From: Fragilaria crotonensis
Taxonomy: Eukaryota; Bacillariophyta; Fragilariophyceae; Fragilariales; Fragilariaceae
DNA length: 64,000 bases
Assembly (NCBI GenBank): GCA_022925895.1
Contig: JAKSYS010000207.1
Coordinates: forward strand, 25,149 to 89,148
Reading direction: 5' to 3'
The notes beneath the pieces are model-generated. The model was not told where the DNA came from. It saw nothing but the letters and a program-made list of their open reading frames with translations, and did not search any database. This document shows, one piece after another, positions 53,837 through 63,855 of this stretch. Every line of letters starts with the position of its first letter. The first letter of the stretch is position 1. Position numbers and translations under genes: made by a program.

Positions 53837-54030
53837 CGTAAGAGTTGGGTCGAACCTAACTTACCAACAACAGCAAAGGGGTACAAGGGCATGAGAAAAG
53901 TCACAACAAGATAATATAAGTCCTAGCGTAGTCGCTTAACGTGGCATGAGAATTTGGATCGGATGTCACGTCTGGCGTGACGCCGCCATTTGTATCGTAC
54001 TGTATAGTCATCCACGGTAGCATTAGAACA
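53837..54030 (-). repeat. Copia-G 5' LTR
   Basis: 194 bp; minus strand TGTTCTAATGC...CTTACG. Followed inward by GTTCATCAGACCC and bordered outward by CAAC. Confidence 0.9.
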
Positions 54031-54034
54031 CAAC

Positions 54035-55336
54035 GGTTTTAACGTGCCTCGCGATCATGTGCTCCCAGTCCAACACGCGTTGCAAGGGCATCCAGAATCC
54101 GGTGCCTTATGGGAGCATTTCATAAACAAGGTCCTGCATCGGCATGGCTTCAAATCGACCACGCACGAACGCAGCTTGTACCACGGCACGTACGATGGAT
54201 GGAAGATGCTTATCTCTCGACAAGTGGATGATCTGGCCATCGGATGCCGCAACGTTGAATCAATTCGAAAATTGGTCGCAGTCATCTGTGCTGAAGACAA
54301 GATTGATCTACGCGATGAAGGGGTCCTCAACTCGTTCAATGGTGTTGACATCATTCAATCTCGCCACTATATCCAAGTGACCTGCGAATCGTATATCGAC
54401 AGATTCCTTGAACACTATGGATGGTCCTCGCCAGGCAACTGCGAATCCAGCGAGCGTCCAATCGAACCCATCGCCATGTCCACGATCCCGCAACTGTTCC
54501 TTGACTACGATAACGCCGCCTCCGCAACCGCAACCGCGCTCATGGAATATGAAGTCAGTGCCGGATTCTCCTATCGCAGCATTCTCGGTTGCGTGATCTA
54601 CGTCTACGTCGTTGCTCGTATCGATATTGGCTTCGCCGTCACGCTTCTCGCACGCTTCTCGGACCACCCTGTCAAGATTCACTTCGACTCATTGCGTCGT
54701 TTGGCACGCTACTTGCGTATGACCAAGGACTGGGGTTTGATCTACTGGCGCCCTGCTCCGATTGATACCTTCCCTGTTGGAGACTTCGTCGTTCTGATGT
54801 CCGACACATCGTTGCCCGACTTCCCTCAGCCGCAATCGCCCACCTCCCTTGCCGGTTATGTCGACGCTGCTCATGCCACGGCTCTCAGCACACGACGCTC
54901 GATCACCGGTCTCGCTTTCATGCTCTGCGGTGGTCCGATTGCGTACAAGTTGAAGGTCCAGTCCACTGTCTCCACGAGCTCAACCGAGGCCGAGTTTATC
55001 GCCGCTGTCCAAGCCGCCAAGATTGCCAAGTACCTGCGGTCCATCCTCCTTGAGTTGGACTACGAACAACCCGGGCCGACGATTTTGTATGAAGACAATC
55101 AAGCTGCGATTTTGATGATCAACTCGAGCCGACCAACACCACGCTCGCGACACATTGACATTCAACACTTCGCGATTCAAGAATGGAAAGCCAACGGCGA
55201 TATCATCCTTTGTCATATCCCGGGTATCATCAATCCGGCAGACGCTCTCACCAAAGCGCTCGGCACCACTCTGCACTTCCGACACGTTCGTCGTTTGATG
55301 GGTCACTATGGCGCGCCTTGGATGACACGCGACTAA
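54035..55336 (+). CDS. pol: Copia-E reverse transcriptase / RNase H
   Basis: Continues WFLICN-GFNVPRD after removal of Copia-G. RT: LPVQHALQGHPESGALWEHF, catalytic QVDDLAIGC (near 54220), FNGVDIIQSRHYIQV. RNase H: YVDAAHATALSTRRS, STSSTEAEFIAAVQ and LYEDNQAAILMINS, ending ADALTKALG. Uninterrupted to the stop at 55336. The intact C-terminal half contrasts with the broken 5' half. Confidence 0.85.
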   Translation, partial: GFNVPRDHVLPVQHALQGHPESGALWEHFINKVLHRHGFKSTTHERSLYHGTYDGWKMLISRQVDDLAIGCRNVESIRKLVAVICAEDKIDLRDEGVLNSFNGVDIIQSRHYIQVTCESYIDRFLEHYGWSSPGNCESSERPIEPIAMSTIPQLFLDYDNAASATATALMEYEVSAGFSYRSILGCVIYVYVVARIDIGFAVTLLARFSDHPVKIHFDSLRRLARYLRMTKDWGLIYWRPAPIDTFPVGDFVVLMSDTSLPDFPQPQSPTSLAGYVDAAHATALSTRRSITGLAFMLCGGPIAYKLKVQSTVSTSSTEAEFIAAVQAAKIAKYLRSILLELDYEQPGPTILYEDNQAAILMINSSRPTPRSRHIDIQHFAIQEWKANGDIILCHIPGIINPADALTKALGTTLHFRHVRRLMGHYGAPWMTRD

Positions 55337-56064
55337 ATGTCAATTGTTACCGTTCTTCCCGAATGCATTCCTGTGTACTGATTGTTTTGCTTTTATCTTC
55401 ATGACGCATACAATGGGGGAGTGTGTCACTGCATGTTTGTCACGACTTACAATATGTCCATGGTACGTGTATAGCACCGTGCTGTTTGGTACCGTATTCA
55501 CAATACAGTACTGCCCGGTGCGTATGCACTCCGACATACCTGTTACTAAGTCAGGTATGTAGATAGTCTAATTAGTGGAGTACCTCTCATATACTCCACT
55601 CACAACTTCTACTTTAAACCATATATTACTTCATTTGCACTCGTGCCGGTCTTCGATCGTAAGGGTATAGAGGTGAAAGGTTTATCAAAGAGTAAGCATT
55701 GCCACGACACTGTCCAACTCACACTCCGAACTACGTGCCGTATACTACAAACGCCGAACCGCCATTGCCAAGAGAATTGCTTACCGTTCTCCGGTATTCG
55801 TGTGTGTACTCCTGTGTGGACGATCGTGGACCACCCAATCTCCTATCATCACCCCCGAGCGTGAGCGCTCGCTACTTGGAAGGAGATCACAGAGTCAAGT
55901 CCATTCAACATTACTTCACGAGCACTAGGTAAGAGGATTTCTGTGTCGTATGCTAGCCGGTACCGCTACCCGCGGTAGTGTCTAGTCGTGTGGGTCGAGT
56001 GTTTTTAGTTCAAACACTGCGGCAGCACATTAAATTAGAAATGGGGTTTTGTTTTGTTTTGTTT
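55337..56064 (+). repeat. Copia-E purine tract and 3' LTR (right edge not resolved)
   Basis: CAATGGGGGAG (55411-55421) is followed by TGTGTCACTGCATG, the probable LTR start at 55422. Inside are hairpins ACATACCTG/CAGGTATGT (55534-55560) and GTGGAGTA/TACTCCAC near 55580. With no 5' LTR the end cannot be placed; a TTTTG pentamer run at 56047-56063 marks the border with A-type sequence. No gene is seen. Confidence 0.5.
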
Positions 56065-57256
56065 TGAAAATGTTGAGAATTCAGAACCCACCATCATTCA
56101 TCAAACTGGATTTGTTGCCAACCTTGGAATCAATCCATCCTCCTTCATTGAAGAATCCACAACAGAAGATCCAGCAGAAACATCAGACATCAGCACCAAC
56201 AATGATGAACATCCTCTTCCTATTGAGACTATTGACAATGATGATGACACTGATGATGATGATCTTCAACCTGGTCCAACACCACCTGCACCTCAACTGC
56301 TCAACCTCACTCACCATCAGAAGAGACACACACCCCTTCAAAAGGAGATGACACTTTATTTTGCTGAATCACCACCATCCATTGACGTATTTTTACTATC
56401 TAGATTATTCAGTATGACACTTCACATTATGCTAGTACACAGTATACGTCGTACCGTTACTGTCATATGGGAATCAAATCCCACTCAGAAATTGCAACGA
56501 TCGTTTTCATGTCGTTTGTCATGAAAACGATCGTTTTCTTCCCCAACGCTTCACCTCGTTCGCTCTCTTCAGATGTGCGAACTCTCAGACGTACACTTTC
56601 CAGACGTACGTCGTTTCTTTTGTGTTCCTGAAGAACACTCATCAAAAGAAGTTGATCATCCATTGATGATCAACAATTCTACTCACAATTTGTCAACTTA
56701 AATTTTTATTTAGCTCGGCGCCCAATTTAGCAATGAACAATTTTTGTAGCAGCGTAACTGACCATGACGACGTTTTACCCGCTGTCGTCAAGGTTCAGTC
56801 CCCTGTAGCGATAGCCTGTGTACTAGTACCCACTTGGCTACCGATGACGTCACCATAGGACACCACCAACGTCGACACACTGTAGTACCATCTACCCGCA
56901 ACGTAGTACTGTCTACTTGCACGGCACCTAACACATACTAGCACAGTAGCATGGGCTACTAGCACTGTGCCTTCGTCTTACATGCACTAGAGTTACACCT
57001 ACTCGCACCGTAGTTCAGTATACCTGTCCCGTAGGCACCCACGCTTATACCGTCGAGTCTGCTACTAGCACTCTTCTTTCCTCTGCAGCTAGCGTAGCAG
57101 CCAGTAGTACGGATTCGGTAGCACCGGCACCCGTTTGTACTGTAGCGACCGATACCGTCAGTGTGACGTCACCGCCTGCCTGCGACCCCGGTCTGGCATG
57201 CGCCCGATTTAACCATGGTCTGGCCTCCACTCCGCGCTCGCACGCAGAATCTATCA
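56065..57256 (+). mobile_element. Internally deleted Copia-A-type copy
   Basis: 56065-56384 matches the integrase-RT linker of Copia-A (about 7632-7949: NVENSEPTIIHQTG, LQPGPTPPAPQ). It is joined directly to LTR sequence from its 25th base (ACGTATTTTTAC). Relative to A about 1.94 kb is missing, removing RT, RNase H and the purine tract. The LTR part ends ATCTATCA at 57256. It cannot encode a functional protein. Confidence 0.85.
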
Positions 57257-57406
57257 CATCCCGCATCCCGCCGGTACGTCGAGCATTCGCACGATGAAAT
57301 GCGGATGTTGTGGTCATCCGCATTTTCTGTCGCTATGCGGGGTACGAAGTATGAATGCAACATGCATATCGGAAGTCACAAATCGACGACTAAGAGTGAG
57401 TTCAAG
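57257..57406. other. Spacer with an 11-bp hairpin
   Basis: AAATGCGGATG (57297-57307) pairs with CATCCGCATTT (57315-57325) around a 7-nt loop. No gene is seen. Confidence 0.5.
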
Positions 57407-58257
57407 TGACAGACTTCCAGTATCGCCCTACATATTTTTACACGTATCCCTATCCCTAACTGTCGCCCGTGTGCACAGTAAAAACGTTACATCCGTGCTC
57501 CAGTAACCAGTGCGACACTGCACGACTGGAATCAAAACTCTCGTCGATTTGAATTTCATGTTCATCTCATCCCATGAGATTGAACACTCATTTTCAAACG
57601 AGACTCAACGCCTCGTATACGGACGACCACGCCGTGACACGAAACGACGTCTCCGCGAAACGAGGAGTGTTCCTTATTGTTCCAAAGGAACACTCCCTTC
57701 ATTCAGACCTCTCATCTGTTGCCCCTCCTCACTCTTCTCACAATTGTCGAAATAATTCATTTTTAGTGCCACTCACCTTTTCTGCACATACTGCACATAT
57801 TTGCACATGATGAATGAATTTGACCATGACGAATTTTTACCGCCGGTCGTCAAATTGTCAACCTCACCATACTGTACATATATCAGTAGTCAGTACAACG
57901 GTACTCACTATAACGACAGCACACAACACGGCAATCAGTACAGCAGTACTTTTTGCACATCACTTCCTCTGCCCGGCCATAGACCGTGCACGTCTGAGTT
58001 TACCGTTACCGTACATAACGATAAACTATTAGACAGTGCCCACTATGACCAAAGCAATATTCTTACTAGTCAGTCCCTCGCACATTTATGTAGCGATAGA
58101 CCGACAGATAGTATACGTATCGTTGTCTGTAGCGGTAGACAGCATTGTATTGCTGTACCGTTTATAGACACACTAAGCAGTAGTCAGTGTCGTACTAGAC
58201 ACTTACCTACTGGGGGCGTACCCCGTAACGGCGGGATTCGCTAGCTCTCCCGCCTCA
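57407..58257 (+). repeat. Diverged A-type LTR (solo, tentative)
   Basis: Starts TTCAAG-TGACAGACTTCCAGTAT, very like the Copia-A purine tract and LTR start minus the G run. Further along it keeps the GAGTGTTCC/GGAACACTC stem (57665-57695), the TTGACCATGACGAATTTTTACC segment and GTAC/ACTAGTC-rich text. The right edge near 58257 (...CGCCTCA) is a guess. No internal coding region accompanies it. Confidence 0.5.
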
Positions 58258-58418
58258 GCGGCTGCTTGACGTCACGTTCGTCCCCGAGCGTGGATTGCAG
58301 TGATCTAGTGGTACTAGTGAGTTTTGGTGGGGGGTTGTGACATCCTACTAGGAGTTACCGTACCCTCCATCCACACGGACGGTAGCGTGCTTGCCGTTTC
58401 GTGCGGTGGGCGGGTGGG
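58258..58418. other. Non-coding spacer
   Basis: Contains GACGTCACG at 58269 and G-rich stretches. No gene or clear repeat is seen. Confidence 0.4.
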
Positions 58419-58515
58419 TTTAACGTAAATTCGTACTCGGTACGTAGTCCTTGCCTACACTGATCGAGGGACCTGGTTCGTGGCAGGTCTGTCGACGCGT
58501 CGTGCGGGTAGTCCG
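58419..58515 (-). repeat. 97-bp direct repeat, left copy (R2)
   Basis: TTTAACGTAAATTCG...GGTAGTCCG; 96 of 97 bases match 63759-63855 (C at the position where the other has T). The tyrosine-recombinase frame reads into it and stops inside it. Confidence 0.95.
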
Positions 58516-60291
58516 GCGCGGGTGGAGCGTATAGAGACGTCGGAAGGGGCGTATGCGGGATCGGGGTGCAGGGAGAGCGCGGCGCGGAGGCGAGTGGTCA
58601 GGTCGGAAGGGAGCACGTAGGACCAGGGGGAAGTGGCTGTGGGGCGAACTGCGTTCAGGGGCGTGGACAGTCCGGCCCCGGAGGTGCGGAGGGCGAGAAC
58701 GCGGGTGGCCAGGGCGTGTACCGGGCAGAGATGGGCATGGCCAGAGCGGCCATGACCGACGGTTTCGTTGCGGACGCCGTTTTTCTGACGGTTGAAAGTA
58801 AGTGTGACGAAAGTGGCGGCAACGAGGTCCGCCGCGGGGCACGTGGTATGGTCAAGAGCCCGCGAACCAATCCAAAACCGAACATCGCCAAAACGGAATT
58901 GGGTAGGTCGGGGCGTCCCCAAGTATTCGCCTGGGCGCAATAAAAAATAGAAGCCGATGACCAAGCAGCAGGAGGCCGCGAGGGCATGCGGGGTGGCGGC
59001 GAGGGCGGCGTGGTGCCAGACGTGGGCAACCAGCGGCAAGGGAAGGGGTTTGACGCGGGACGGGGGGTCGTCAGCGGTGGCCCACGCATGAAACAAGGCG
59101 CGGAGGCGAGAATCGAGCTGACCATGCGCGTTTAAGCGAGGGTCAGCGGCCCCCATCCCAGTGTACGCCTGGCCCACCGCTCGGACGGCATCCTCCACCG
59201 TGCGAGCCCGCACCGATCGACGGCCGGGGGCGAGGGCGCCGGTGCGGTAACGCTGGGCGAACAACAGGAGGAGAGGGACGGGGTCGAGGGGGGGGGAGGT
59301 TGTGTGCATCGATACCGACACCGGTACAGAAGGCCTTCCAGAGGTGCCATGCGGTGGCTGCGTTGGCACCTCGCTGAGCAGAGCCGCGCAGGGCTGTGGA
59401 ATGTTGGAGAGTGCGCCAATCACGATAGCACTGGTCGCGGGTGGTAGGGTCCGCATGCACCAGGAGACTGCCTGTGGATAGACCGTGTCAAAATGGGTGA
59501 GAAGGGCCGCGTCAGACAAGTGCCACAATCGACTGGCATCGTCGGCCATTACATTAACTGGGCCTGGGATGTAATGGTTACGGGTGACGTAGCGGTGGCG
59601 CCGTTGATGGAGAGCCGTATACCGCAACAGATGAGCGCGCGCGGCGAGAGACGTTGCGGACCCTTTGTTGGACCAAGCCACAGCGGCGCGGTTGTCGCTT
59701 GCGAGCCAGACAGTGCGCTCGGCAACATCCCGCATGGACGCGAGGACGGCCTTGTGTGCCACCACGCCGGCAAGCTCGAGGTCAGAGATGGACAACGAGC
59801 CACGCGGGTGATCGGCGGTGATGAGGGAGTCGGCAATGTTCGCAGGAAAACGGTGGCGCCAAAGCACAGGGGCGGACGAAGGGTCAACCGCGTCGAACCA
59901 GACGCCACCCATACCAGTGCGACAGGCGTCGCAGGCGCCGATGTCCGACGGGGCTGTCGGCACAAGTTCTCGCAACCGCGTGGGGCGGGTTGCGACCGAG
60001 TCAACAAGGGCCCGAAAATCGGAGGCGGTATTGTAAACGTGCTGGTTCAATCGCACCCGGTGGCGGTCGCCACGGCTGAGTGTAGCTTGGAGGACAGAGA
60101 AAAGTCCTCTGGTGCCGGGCAACGCAGGTGACATGGAGCGCAGCTCGCCCAGAATTTGGTGCCAACGCGTGGTCAGCATGCGCTTGCGCGGTGGTTGGAG
60201 TTCCGTGAGGATGGCATACAGACGGGCGACACGGTGTGGGGGGAGGTGCATGGTCTCGGCGTGAGTGTCAAAGTCCCATCCCAATATCCGT
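58455..60291 (-). CDS. RNase H and tyrosine recombinase domains (YR truncated)
   Basis: RNase H: ACDACRTGMGGVW, LELAGVVAHKAV, LASDNRAAVAWS and PVNVMADDASRL. Recombinase: the catalytic Arg in FYFLLRPGEY (near 58935), Lys-region FNRQKNGVRNETVGH, and SIRSTRAG corresponding to the (H/R)xxR box near 58525. Immediately afterwards the frame enters the 97-bp repeat and stops, so the ~40 residues that normally carry the second His/Trp and the nucleophilic Tyr are missing. The core cannot be active as read unless spliced or completed elsewhere. Confidence 0.75.
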
Positions 60292-61440
60292 TTCTAGGTG
60301 GCCCAGTGAGCGTCACCCTTGAGCATCTTCTTCACGGACGCAGGCTCTTTCCGATGGGCCGGATCCGTCGCGTCGAGCGGGCGGAACACGGCGTCAACGG
60401 CCTGGAGAGTGGCACGGAGAACCTTGCGTTGCTGGTGTGCAGTCTGCGCCATCAGCAAGAAATCGTCGACATACACGTCGACAGCCGCCACGGGGGGGGC
60501 GACCTGTGTTGTGGACGTCGTTGCAGGGTCGGCCGAACTGCGTCGTGGGCTCAGGTGTGGTGTCGGGTGGGGGTGTGGCTGCCACTGCCTCCAACCGGTG
60601 GACCTGTGTGAGGCGAGACAGTGTGGGGCGTACCCGGAGAGCGGCGTTCGCGAGGTCGCAGGCCGTTTCGGTGAGTGCGGTGAAGTAGGGTGGTGACTCC
60701 ACCCACCCCATAGGTAAAGCCAGGGGAAAGGCTACAAGTGGGTGGCATTCAGATGCGAGTGGCAACGCGACGCCTAACTTAGGAATGTCTGTTATTTGTA
60801 GCCATACGCGATAAAAACCATCCGCAATGTCAATTTTCGAGAGATGCACGGGTCCAAAGCAACGGTCGGCCTGCACGATAGTCGAGATCACTCGCTGGAG
60901 CGCACGGCCGAACTGCATGGCCTCCTTAGGCGCGAGTGAGAGAGTGTCCGCGTTCACGTCCGAGAAGGAGTAGTCAACGATGAGGCGAGGGCGCCTGTCC
61001 TGCTGTGGGACCACGCCCAGGGGAGAGATGCGCAAATTGGGCCACGCTTCCACTGCGGCCAACGGTAAGACTATCCAATACCCCTGGCGACAGAAGTCCA
61101 GCATTTCTTCGGCAACGAACGCGCGTTCGCTCTGCGAGGATTTGTGTGGTCCTCGTCGAATCGCCGCTGACTTGCGGTCCGCGGACCACGGAGGTGTCAT
61201 CATGGGGACGCTCGCACCGCGCTTCCGGAGGTGACTCAAGAGACGGGCGGCCGTGTGCGGTAACCGTCCAACCGTCGCGGAGATGTTCGATGTTCCTCGG
61301 GCTTCAGTTACCATTTGCTGCCAACCCTGAGATCGCAACTGGGATGCATATGTTTCCGCTAACTTACCAAGCATTTGTTCTGCACTCGTGAGTTCCATGA
61401 ATTTTCGTTTCTTGTCGTGTGTCGTCGCGCTCGTCTTCAC
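60292..61440 (-). pseudogene. YR-retrotransposon reverse transcriptase
   Basis: Start probably ATG 61398 (MELTSAEQ) rather than the GTG at 61440. RT blocks: VVPQQDRRPRLIVDYS, LSKIDIADGFYRVWL (first Asp) and PMGWVESPPYF. The phase changes between about 60530 and 60620 into the frame with VDVYVDDFLLMAQ (catalytic YVDD, near 60470). TAG at 60294-60292 (HWAT-stop-KRILGWDFD) separates it from RNase H in the same phase. Confidence 0.75.
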
Positions 61441-61521
61441 GTGCGCGGTCGGGTCCGGGGGCCAGGGAGGTGGTCGCTGAGGTGACTCGGCGCCGGCAGC
61501 GATTACCCCCTGGCCTACGAG

Positions 61522-63720
61522 TCAAGCCGTGGAAGACGCAGGTGCCACAAGGTGCTGGCGGACGTATGCAAGGAGCCGGGCGCGTTCGGCGGCCGAAGCG
61601 AATGGCTGGTGCGTGTTGCGGCGGCCACAGTTGGGGTAGCAGCCGCTGCGCGTCCACCAGGCCACGCAGAACTCGTGACCCGCGTCGTTGGTCGGTGGGC
61701 GATGCGCGCGGAGAATGGCTCGTGTGCCTCCGGCCCGAAGAGTTAAGGAGGTAAACTCACTGTCGCCGTTTGGGTTCTCTACCCGAGCAACGCTGTCGCG
61801 CGTGGTGTCGTGGGTGATTGAGGAGACTCCAGTGCTTACCGACGCTCCCGTGACCACCGTGAGCGGTCCTCCTGACACGCGGCTTCCGCCTGCGGTTGGC
61901 AGTGATGTCGTTCCCGCCATGTAGTCGTCGGGTATGGCAATCCAGTTGGTGGACTGGTGGAATGTCCCCCGCTTGAGGTCCTGTAACATCAAGGCGAAGC
62001 TGGGGAGCTCCACTCCGAACACACTCTCGGCTACGTTGACCGCCACTTGCTGAAAATAGTCATGTACTCCTAGCTGCACAGCACGGACGATGCGTGCAAA
62101 GTAGGTCTGCGCCACTCCTGGTGTGCGCGAGAGGGATTGGTAGCGTTCTGTGATTGAGGGGGCGAGGTTCTGCAGGCCCACAGCCGTGGCCCACATTGCC
62201 TCCACGAACGGATGCCGGGCTCCGGTGCCCTGGAAGAGGACTTGGGTCAACACCGCGTAGCGACACAACGTGATCGCTGTTTCGGTTGCGTCGCGCGGGA
62301 ATTTGACCTTCTCCTTCTCTCGAATCACTCTGTAGTCGGCCAGATTTGCATTCTGGTCGCCACGTGCCAGTTGGTTACCTTCGTCCGCGGCTGCGACGGC
62401 TTGGTAGTGATTGGTTGTCCCGGAGTACGAAACCAAAAACGGTTGGCACCCGGACGACAGGTCGTCTGGGCCATGCCCAATGAACTGGAGGCCGACCACC
62501 ATTTGCTTCAGTGAAGTGGTCACAATTGGAGAGTAATATTCGGTCGACAGGCCTCGCGACATGCAGACCTTGTGGAATTCTTGCGTCAGCACCACATGCT
62601 GCTCGCTCTTGTGACAGTTTGCAAGCCGGTGCCAGACTGGCGCTAGCTCATTGACGTTGTCCACATTTCCGAAACGTAGGAGTGTCCGGTACGTCTCACG
62701 ATATGTATCGGCAACGCTCTTAGGCTCGCGAGCACCAGGGTCTCCTTCTGCTTCGTCCGCCGCCCGTCCCCGCGGTGCCGACAGTGCTCGGATGGCTCCA
62801 AGGAGAGCTTCGGTAGTGCCCCCTGTATCTGCACGGGTTGCTAAGGCCGGCAGGTCGCCTTGTACCTTGGCTGCCATGTATCCGTACACCTCCGGCGGAA
62901 GGTGCACAATTGGTGCGAACGCGTGCATGACACTGGGGACGGTGTTTTGCGCACCGCCGCCACCTCTCGCAGTGCACGCGGCGCGCAACCAAGCAAGGAC
63001 ATCAGCGTACGCGTCCAGTCCTCCTTCGGCTTGTATGACGCCGTAGAGCTCCTGGTACGCCTGCTTAGCGCGAACGCGCCGGCGGTGGACAAGAATGGCC
63101 GCTAGTCGCCCGGGGACTAGTTGCAAGTGGCGGGGACGGACCACTTCCGTCTCCGGGTCTTGCTCCACATAGGGACCAAGAGCTTGCAGTGGGTCCTCCC
63201 ACGTTGGTAGCAAAGCGGTCATCGCTTCCACAGTAGGGACTCGTACAGGGGTGCCCACCAGGTGGAACGAAGTGTTTGGAACTTCGACGACGGGATACTG
63301 ATACGGGAGAAGGTCCCCGAGTAGTCCGAATACTCGGTCGTTGAAACCAGTCGGGTCATCTCCCAAGTTATCCATATAGCGGACAAATCGATGGATTATG
63401 GACACTTCCCCCAACCCATCGACACCTGGGATCAGGCACAGGAAGGCCATCGACTGTCGGTCACTGAGGGTAACCGTCAAGTCACGAAGTGCTATGGGTG
63501 CCGGTACACCGGCCCCTCCGACATCGGTGAAACGGTACCCGGCCAGGTAAGCCGCGACTCTTTCCGGTGGCGGGACATTGCCTCGCTCGAGGTAGTACTC
63601 CTGGTAGGTGCGGGCTTCCAAACCGTGCCCAGCAGCCGGTAATGGTAGCCCCGGTCCAAGGGGCACACCTCCGCCGGGGCCGAGCTGGATACCAGCAGCA
63701 CCTAGGTTCAGTTGGGCCAT
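61522..63720 (-). CDS. YR-retrotransposon ORF1 (Gag-like)
   Basis: 732 residues, intact, ATG 63720 only 39 nt after the 97-bp repeat. Gly/Pro-rich N-terminus, a large helical middle without known motifs, and near the C-terminus (about residues 690-715) a finger C-x8-C-x3-C-x5-H in EFCVAWWTRSGCYPNCGRR. Position and finger suggest a nucleic-acid-binding Gag. GC content is higher than in the copia elements. The following RT frame starts ~80-120 nt after the stop at 61522. Confidence 0.75.
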   Translation of the reverse strand: MAQLNLGAAGIQLGPGGGVPLGPGLPLPAAGHGLEARTYQEYYLERGNVPPPERVAAYLAGYRFTDVGGAGVPAPIALRDLTVTLSDRQSMAFLCLIPGVDGLGEVSIIHRFVRYMDNLGDDPTGFNDRVFGLLGDLLPYQYPVVEVPNTSFHLVGTPVRVPTVEAMTALLPTWEDPLQALGPYVEQDPETEVVRPRHLQLVPGRLAAILVHRRRVRAKQAYQELYGVIQAEGGLDAYADVLAWLRAACTARGGGGAQNTVPSVMHAFAPIVHLPPEVYGYMAAKVQGDLPALATRADTGGTTEALLGAIRALSAPRGRAADEAEGDPGAREPKSVADTYRETYRTLLRFGNVDNVNELAPVWHRLANCHKSEQHVVLTQEFHKVCMSRGLSTEYYSPIVTTSLKQMVVGLQFIGHGPDDLSSGCQPFLVSYSGTTNHYQAVAAADEGNQLARGDQNANLADYRVIREKEKVKFPRDATETAITLCRYAVLTQVLFQGTGARHPFVEAMWATAVGLQNLAPSITERYQSLSRTPGVAQTYFARIVRAVQLGVHDYFQQVAVNVAESVFGVELPSFALMLQDLKRGTFHQSTNWIAIPDDYMAGTTSLPTAGGSRVSGGPLTVVTGASVSTGVSSITHDTTRDSVARVENPNGDSEFTSLTLRAGGTRAILRAHRPPTNDAGHEFCVAWWTRSGCYPNCGRRNTHQPFASAAERARLLAYVRQHLVAPASSTA

Positions 63721-63758
63721 GTTGAATGCTCAGCCTTCGTCTTGTGCCCACTGTCTCC

Positions 63759-63855
63759 TTTAACGTAAATTCGTACTCGGTACGTAGTCCTTGCCTACAC
63801 TGATTGAGGGACCTGGTTCGTGGCAGGTCTGTCGACGCGTCGTGCGGGTAGTCCG
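63759..63855 (-). repeat. 97-bp direct repeat, right copy (R1)
   Basis: Partner of 58419-58515; it forms the 5' end and most of the 5' UTR of the element. Confidence 0.95.

Larger units (their letters stand above)
47518..54030 (-). mobile_element. Copia-G, complete LTR retrotransposon, RT defective
   Basis: 194-bp LTRs with three mismatches, CAAC target duplication, gag (intact), TGA-CTG, pol on the minus strand. Same lineage as Copia-F: same LTR length, same leader block, same domain order including a chromodomain-like block. RT lacks the YVDD box. Inserted in Copia-E. Confidence 0.9.
36118..56040 (+). mobile_element. Copia-E, LTR retrotransposon split by F and G
   Basis: Plus-strand copia-order element: gag, protease, integrase, RT, RNase H, purine tract, 3' LTR. 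Pieces: ~36170-40406, 47073-47517 and 54035 to about 56040. No 5' LTR is found before 36170, so the 5' end is lost at the junction with C. Removing F with one TTGG gives TTAFGTEEEQ in frame; removing G with one CAAC gives WFLICNGFNVPRD in frame. E is a different lineage from C/F/G (VDD RT box, no chromodomain-like block). Confidence 0.85.
58419..63855 (-). mobile_element. Tyrosine-recombinase retrotransposon (Ngaro/DIRS-like)
   Basis: Order on the minus strand: 97-bp repeat, ORF1, RT, RNase H, tyrosine recombinase, 97-bp repeat. RT plus a YR instead of a DDE integrase is the hallmark of DIRS-order elements; the order gag-RT-RH-YR and direct rather than inverted repeats favour the Ngaro group. 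No extra B1/B2 repeats are recognised. There is one frameshift in RT, one TAG before RNase H, and the YR lacks its C-terminal tyrosine. Confidence 0.8.

Noticed and set aside
59493-60131. 212-codon plus-strand frame opposite the recombinase gene
   Set aside because: GC-rich shadow of RNase H/YR coding sequence.
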